Shown: positions 58,251 through 64,000 of the stretch, in pieces
Layout of the letters: the number at the start of each line of letters is the position of its first letter
How positions within the stretch are numbered: the first letter of the stretch is position 1
Assembly (NCBI GenBank): GCA_964006375.1
Contig: OZ023265.1
Span: forward strand, 112,361,084-112,425,083
Origin: Tillus elongatus
Taxonomy: Eukaryota > Arthropoda > Insecta > Coleoptera > Cleridae
Reading direction: 5' to 3'
Length of the DNA stretch: 64,000 nucleotides
Notes under the pieces: generated by a model
Databases searched by the model: none
The model's input: only the letters and a program-made list of their open reading frames with translations
Told to the model about the DNA's origin: nothing
Translations under genes and position numbers: made by a program

Positions 58251-60289
58251 AAAAAAAATATAATAACCTAACTCCCCACGAACTCGATTTCTATTTTAAT
58301 TCGTAGCAAATGATAAAGCGTTCTTACCAAAGAACATCGGGGAATTGGTTTCTTTTCAAATACATATTTTTTTACTAAAACTGGTTTGTATAAAAGATTT
58401 AAACTGTACCTGAGTAGGAATTTAAGGGACTTTATTTCAGGGTAGTCACTTAATGGCTTGAAATGTCAAGCAATTTTATAATAGGTCGAATGTCTGGTAA
58501 CAAGTTTTTCTATGAAAATTTGTTAACATGATTTTACTTACATTTTTCAAAACTTGTAGTAAAATATATAAGGAGAATTAATCCAGTATTTGTTTTTTTA
58601 ACTTACAGAGTTAAGTATAAGAACGTTAAATTTTTATGCCAGACCGCCTCTGGTGCCCCAATCTTAATCCTTGCTGGTTTCTGGCGTTCACAGATTTCAA
58701 AACAAGAACAGGGTAGTTTTAACTCAACTTTAGGGAACAATAAACCTCTTATCATTAGCTCAGTTAAAGCAAACGGGTGTAGGGATATTTAAGTCAGCTT
58801 TTGTTTCCAGTTGAACCCCTGTTTACACACGAATATACCTTTGTGAAACTACTTAAGGCGTAAGAAGTTCACAGGATAAAAACTCTTCTCCCAGCCTCAC
58901 AACTTTATTTTCTTGCAGCTTTAACCAGAAACGGCCGTTGATTAAAAATGAGGTCGTGCAAACACACGATTGTATTTAAACTTAACATACCTAGAACCAT
59001 GACTTGTTTATACAAGATTATAGTTGCAACAATATAAATTAAATTTTTATCTACAGAGTGACCATTGAAAAAAGTGGAATGCATAGTACCACGCTATAGA
59101 GGACATAAAAAACAAAAAAAGTTCCTGTACACATATCCAAAACCATTTTTTTTTTCAGCCAGCTTAAGTATTTTGCTACTAAAACTTCGTACTTTGTATT
59201 GAAATATTATTTAAACTGGAACTAAATAGAACCTTGCAATATTTCACCTCAAAAATATTTATTGTTCGTGATAAAACTTAGGTATTGTCTAGAGTCATCT
59301 TTATATACTGCTGGCCACAAAAAAAATTACGCATTTAATAACCTTAATATCTAATGTTTAGCCAAAAATTGATTTTCAGTGAAGTTATATATAACATGGT
59401 AATAAAATTTAAAAAGCAAGCACAGTTTGGGCCTTGCCTATTCTTTTTTCCAGAGTCCAAACTCAGAACCATAGACAAGCCATCATTTAGGGGTTTCATT
59501 AATTCTCGTTGACAAGAGGCTAGAGGCAGATACTGGACGAGCTGATGAAAACGTATTGTGGAGAGTGCTATCATCGACGACGATGTTTTTCTGTACAAAA
59601 GGAATTAATCATATCATGGAGAATTGCCAAGAGACTAAAACACTATATCGTGGCTTAATTATTAAATTCTATGCTGTGAAGTTTTACTAGGTGTTTGTCT
59701 CATTAATTGCTTAAACAAAAGTCAAGCAGTAATTATCATTCTCTCAAGAAACAACAGTTTTTTTGTCCATGCATCTTGCATTTTAGGGTTTTTAGATTGT
59801 CATATGAATCTGGACAGTATATTATGCAGTTTCACCGATATAGTCATAAGTTAGTATGATGAGTATCGCCGAGAGCAGAGTTTAACAGATTATGAAGTTT
59901 GTGTAAGTTTGGTGTGTTTCTGAACTAGCATCATCACAAGCCGTTTACTCTTGAGATTAGGGTAAATAAGTTATATTCTCAACTTAATATTTCATCAACT
60001 TTCATGAGCTAACAAAAAGTTTCGTTCCCTAGACACAGATTTACGTGAAAAGTGTCCTAGTTTATCACAGTCGGAATAACGCAAGGAAATTTTAAGTTTT
60101 CCATTCGTATGCCAGAAATTTTTATGTGTAATTTATCTTAATAGAATCACTTGTACGTGTAGGGTCAAACTGCCATTCCAACCTTTGAACTATTTTATAA
60201 AAGTTTTACATGAAAATAAATTGCTTAGAGCGATTCCAGTCATAGTAAAAGCTCAAGAAAATCCGTGTTATTAATTTGGAAAAGTTCAA
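58251..60289. other. Unassigned
   Basis: No gene recognised. TACTGCTGGCCACAAAAAAA at about 59317 recalls the outer end of some Tc1-like elements, but no partner end was found. Confidence 0.4.
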
Positions 60290-60950
60290 CTGGGCGAAAT
60301 AATGACTACTAAATTGAAAGTACAAGCTTCGGTAACTTTGCACCTAAAAAAATATGTTAGTGAATTCTCGCGCGAACTAGCCCCACTAAAAGCCTACGTG
60401 GTCTGTTTGGAAAATTTTTGTGTCTCTAAAAATAAGAAAGGTAATGCAAACAAATTTGGTACTCAGTTTAAGATTGTAAAAAGTAAGCTTCATACCAAAA
60501 TTAAGATCTCTGCATTAAGGGAAAAAAAATAATTCAAGGAAAAAAATTGGTTGCGCTGGTGATCGAAGGACACAAAACCTAAATATTTTGTGTGGTTAGC
60601 AATATCTACCGAATATTACCGACAAAGTATAGGTAAGTTTTCTTGGCGCAAACAGATAAAAAATACCATAAAAATTAATTTTTTATAGGTTTTCTTCTTA
60701 AAACGTCAAAGTGGCAATTTGAAACGTCAAATGTGACAATTTTTAGACAAATGTGCTGAAAAAGATGAGGGTTATATAGAATACATCTCTTACGAATTAT
60801 GTTTTACGAAGCCTTACGTTTCTACTTCAACCATTAACTGTAGAATTTTTTTAATGGATCCTTTCATTGGCGCTTTATCAGTAGATTCAGTTATAGAGTT
60901 TTTGAGTTATATGGTCTATAATCTTTAGCGAATTTTAGGAGAAAAAGTTT
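60290..60950 (+). mobile_element. AT-core element, long form, diverged
   Basis: GCGAACTAGCCCCACTAAAA is the 5' block; the body includes ACCAAAATTAAGATCTCTGC, AACGTCAAAGTGGCAATTT and GAGTTATATGGTCTATAATC. The AT core has been deleted and the 3' end is missing. Confidence 0.6.
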
Positions 60951-61023
60951 CTGTTTTTGAGGATTGATTTTATTTGATTTGACAGTGATAATCATTTTAC
61001 TAATACACAAACCAACATACCTA

Positions 61024-61120
61024 CAATAGGAGAGAGAAAAGAGGAGGGGAGAGAGAGAGAGAAAGAGATATTGATAGAGAGAAAGAAGGAAAAAGAGAAA
61101 GAGAGAGAAACAAGAAGAGG
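61024..61120. repeat. GA-rich low-complexity run
   Basis: Purine run of GAGA and GAAAG words on the plus strand. Confidence 0.9.
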
Positions 61121-61146
61121 CTAAACCCAATCAACAATTCTGCTGG

Positions 61147-62528
61147 CTAGACCAGTATATCTATCAAAACATATAACACGCGTATACATTTTCTCATCCT
61201 CTTGTTTGTATGCTCAACATGGTGCTTACATTTCAGATGCTGATCTACAATCACACACAAATACTTTACACTTTCGACCCATTCCAAACATGAATCACTA
61301 AATGCGACTTTAATCATATGGGTAACTTTCGGAATTCCTATAGAAGTTGGTGAAAATACCACATACTTAGTTTTGTCGCTATTGAGGTATAAGTAATTGT
61401 CATCAAAACTGGTCTGTATAGTGTTGATAATATTTGTATGTCTGAGAAAACAGTCATCCAAGTGTCCGCCTCGCAAAGTATTCCACTGTCATCTGCAAAG
61501 GAAACAATTTTACTTCAGGCTCCGTGGCTCACAAGGATATCATTAACATATATGAAAAATAAAACGGATCCAAGGGCAGTTCCCCGAGGAACTCCACTCT
61601 CAAGCAACTTATTTTCACTAAAACAGTTACCAACTTTTACCGTCTGTTTCCTTCATAACAAATAGTTTTTTTTATTAAGAGAAGTGGCAAGTCTCTAACC
61701 CCGTTGCTCTCCAGTTTAGTCATTATCCAGCGCGAGGCACAGTGTAGAATGCCTTTCGGAGATCCAGGAAAAGTTCTATTGTCTTTCTGTCACTCTCAAG
61801 TTGTAAAATATAGCAGTTATCACCTCATACAAAGCATGCTAAGTGAATAGACTCTCTTGAAATCCAAATTGGTTTTTATAAATTACCTTACGACGTTTGA
61901 GAAAACCCACCAGTCTTGAGTTGAGGCATTTCTAGAATATTTTCACCAACGCACTTATCAATTTAACTTTTCGGTAGTTGCCAGCGTCAAGCGGATCCCC
62001 AGATTTAAAAATTGAACTTACCAAGCTGTCTTCAAATTTCCAAGGTACTTGCTATTAAGTATGCAACAGACTGGCAAAGATGGGAGGATATGGCAATTTT
62101 TTAGCAGTACCACAGATATACCATCCTCACCCGAACAACTTCCTGATCTTAAATGACTCATATACATTACTACCTCTTCCACATTGACAGGGTTCAGACA
62201 AAGAGATTCCCAGGTGTCTATATTTATCAACGCATTGATTACTGTCTCCGAATTTTATTTTCAGCTTATTGCCTATACGTGTACAATAGTTATTAAATAC
62301 GTTTGCTATATCAGTTTTGTCAATTATTGTTTTCGCACTACTATTCCTGATACAACCTACTTCCCTTGATTTGACTCTTTTTCTATTTATTACATATTTT
62401 ACGACTTTCCGCATTTTCCTAATATTACCAGCTGTAACAAACTTATTTTGGTAATAGTTGGAGACCACACCTTTTAAATTTGGAAAAGATTTATTCCAAT
62501 GAGCGTGAACTAGGCCCCCTAGAATCAA
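61147..62528 (-). pseudogene. Non-LTR retrotransposon reverse transcriptase (Jockey/CR1 group), truncated
   Basis: Reading downward, the frames join as NYYQNKFVTAGNIRKMRKVV, KTIIDKTDIANVFNNYCTRI, VNVEEVVMYMSHLRSGSCSG, EDGISVVLLKNCHILPSLPV and FKSGDPLDAGNYRKVKLISA. FLDLRKAFYTVPRA follows at the first catalytic region, where Asp of the usual DxxKAFD is FYT. SGVPRGTALGSVLFFIYVND, SKIVSFADDSGILCEAD (FADD intact), YLNSDKTKYVVFSPTSIG and VKYLCVIVDQHLKCKHHVEH come next. Several stops and frameshifts break it, no endonuclease is left and no 3' tail was recognised. It differs from the LINE at 39160. Confidence 0.85.
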
Positions 62529-62530
62529 AA
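62465..62530 (+). mobile_element. AT-core 5' block fragment
   Basis: TTTAAATTTGGAAAAGATTT and GAGCGTGAACTAGGCCCCCT match the 5' block; it marks the edge of the LINE. Confidence 0.55.
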
Positions 62531-63199
62531 TACAGAATCTTATAAAATAAATAGTATATATTGTAATATCTTTTTCCGTGTAAATCTAAAAATAATACCA
62601 GGTTTCTAATTGATCTGCCATCTACAAGATCGTTACGGTGATTGAAATTGTACATTTGATAATTTTTTTAAGGTTTTTGCTTTAAAAGCACACCACTACA
62701 TGTTTTGGAAAGGAAGGACATGTCGTCCGCATCAACTTTTGTCAGGTATTTCCTGTTGTACTTAAGATTGGCAGTCTTAAAAATATTCTCAATTATTGTT
62801 ACAAGATTTGATTTAAATTCACCTGTTAGTATGCTTGTTTGTTTATTAGTATGTTTAGGTCAAATCCTGCAAGTCAATTTTCAACCAGTTCCCGTCGTCA
62901 GATTGGGCTTAAATTTAATACGTGTGTATAAGTTAGACAACAAGTCTATATAGCCTATCTGTCATTATCAAAAACTAAATCTATAGTACGTTTCAGATGG
63001 CGGACTTTTGCTTTTCTCATCCCCCTAAGTGCTTAACTAAAGCGCTTTGCGTGCACAATATAGTACGCTAGATAACTCTTTCATAAATTAAAAATGGCGG
63101 GAAACGCAATATGGAGGAACATTTCTTTATCAACATTCCCCTTTCCAACGGTATTGAAGTGCTTCAGAACTAAAATACGGTAGGCTATTCCAAAAAGGC

Positions 63200-63201
<2 letters not shown>
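62531..63201. other. Unassigned
   Basis: Nothing recognised. Confidence 0.4.

Positions 63202-63283
<82 letters not shown>
63202..63283. repeat. (AT)n microsatellite
   Basis: Pure AT array. Confidence 0.98.
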
Positions 63284-63284
<1 letters not shown>

Positions 63285-63317
63285 CACAAAAAATTGTGGG
63301 AAAGCCGTCAGTTGCAA

Positions 63318-63375
63318 AATATAACTCTTTATTAATAAGCCGAGCTTTCGGAAAAATTTATTCCATTCTCAAGGA
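63318..63375 (-). repeat. Penelope-like terminus with hammerhead-like order
   Basis: Minus strand reads CCTTGAGAAT, stem GGAA/TTCC, then CGAAAGCTCGGC. GAAA is followed by the palindrome AGCT and C. The CTGANGA core is not intact. A fourth sequence version of the same layout. Confidence 0.35.
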
Positions 63376-63409
63376 TATAACGTGAGTTTTACTAAACTAA
63401 TTATTCAAT

Positions 63410-64000
63410 AACAAACATGAAAAAAACCTTTTTATAAATTTGAGTGAAGTCGACTTCACTGAAATAAATTTTCTGGAATCATTCTAATGAAGGACAATGA
63501 CGGTTGAATCTGAAATTTAGACACCTGTAAAATACATTTCTTGCGACATTTTCTCTACATAGCCCGTATTAGCTTCAGGTTCTTTATCTAAAAGTCGCCA
63601 ATTTTGACGTTTCAAATCGCGATTTTGATGTATTAAGAGGAAAAGTATTCAAATTTTCAAAGTAATTTGTCTGGCATTTCTTGACTTGTTTGCGCCAAAA
63701 AACTAGTCTTTGTCTGTAAGATACATAGGATTTTGTTATCTACACAAAATATTTTACTTCTGTGCGTTTATCTGATCATTTGCGGAACCTTAATTTTTTT
63801 CTTTCACCCTATAAGTCTAAATTTTGGTAGATAGTTTAGTTCTTGTGACATAAACCGGCGTACCAAACTTGGGTGCCGTTAGGTTGTTATTTTCGGAAAC
63901 ATAAAAATTTTCCAAAAGAAAACACAAAATTTTTCGGAAAAAACTGATCCGATTTTCCCGGCTAACGAAACTATCCAAGCCATTTGCAAAAAGAAGATAC
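63410..64000 (-). mobile_element. AT-core element, long form, cut by the window end
   Basis: Reverse complement of the long-form body: AATGAAGGACAATGACGGTT, GCCAATTTTGACGTTTCAAA and GGCTAACGAAACTATCCAAG. The AT core would lie beyond the window end. Confidence 0.75.

Noticed and set aside
59317..59600. Tc1-like element end (TACTGCTGGCCAC) with an 84-residue minus-strand frame
   Set aside because: No second end and no transposase motif were found; one short end-like word is too little.
61024..61120. Regulatory GAGA-factor site cluster
   Set aside because: The run is simple GA-rich low complexity with no nearby gene.

Overview
The window looks like AT-rich, gene-poor, repeat-packed nuclear DNA of an arthropod, most likely an insect. 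The evidence is the mobile-element mix: piggyBac, mariner, non-LTR retrotransposons, a Penelope-like element, a tRNA-headed SINE and about 26 very long (AT)n arrays. I cannot name the species. I found no convincing host protein-coding gene, no rRNA or true tRNA gene and no CRISPR array. Most long open frames are read-through of (AT)n arrays or fall in transposon relics.

Layout. 0-7.5 kb: AT arrays, a 238-bp perfect palindrome, a Penelope-type terminal pair, a 70-bp minisatellite, and a tRNA-headed SINE inside an inverted-repeat element, followed by a 1-kb tandem duplication. 7.96-10.42 kb: a structurally complete piggyBac element with TTAA sites, terminal repeats and a decayed transposase. 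10.6-20 kb: relics of one non-autonomous family, a mariner N-terminal fragment, an R2-like LINE 3' end and possible splice sites. 21-30 kb: two large inverted repeats, one enclosing a decayed mariner transposase. 30-38 kb: SINEs and two well-preserved AT-core elements. 38-41 kb: a Penelope-like GIY-YIG fragment, then a LINE reverse transcriptase with a (TAAA)n tail. 43.7-52.5 kb: AT-core elements, mariner copies and a second piggyBac, nested in each other. 52.8-64 kb: another SINE, further AT-core elements, a hammerhead-like inverted pair at 58.1 kb and a minus-strand LINE reverse transcriptase.

The dominant structure is a non-autonomous family present in at least twenty places. Its 5' end starts with TTAGTGAATTTT and folds on itself. 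It then has a conserved block ending GGTCAGTTTCAATT, a long (AT)n core, and a 3' end with the hairpin ACGCA-GCAAG-TGCGT. A short motif shared by both ends (TAGTGAATTTT) is terminal at the 5' end and lies inside the hairpin at the 3' end. This matches what is known of Helentron-type (Helitron2) non-autonomous elements (HINE/DINE-1-like), but no Rep/helicase is present, so the assignment is inference.

The most interesting signals are (i) hammerhead-ribozyme-like motifs at Penelope-like termini, best at 58068-58110 on the minus strand, where every core residue I can check is present apart from one extra base; (ii) the AT-core family and its composite forms; (iii) the complete piggyBac with three 18-bp subterminal palindromes; and (iv) a mariner transposase between long inverted arms that abut AT arrays. 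All coordinates were read by eye; boundaries of decayed elements may be off by tens of bases.
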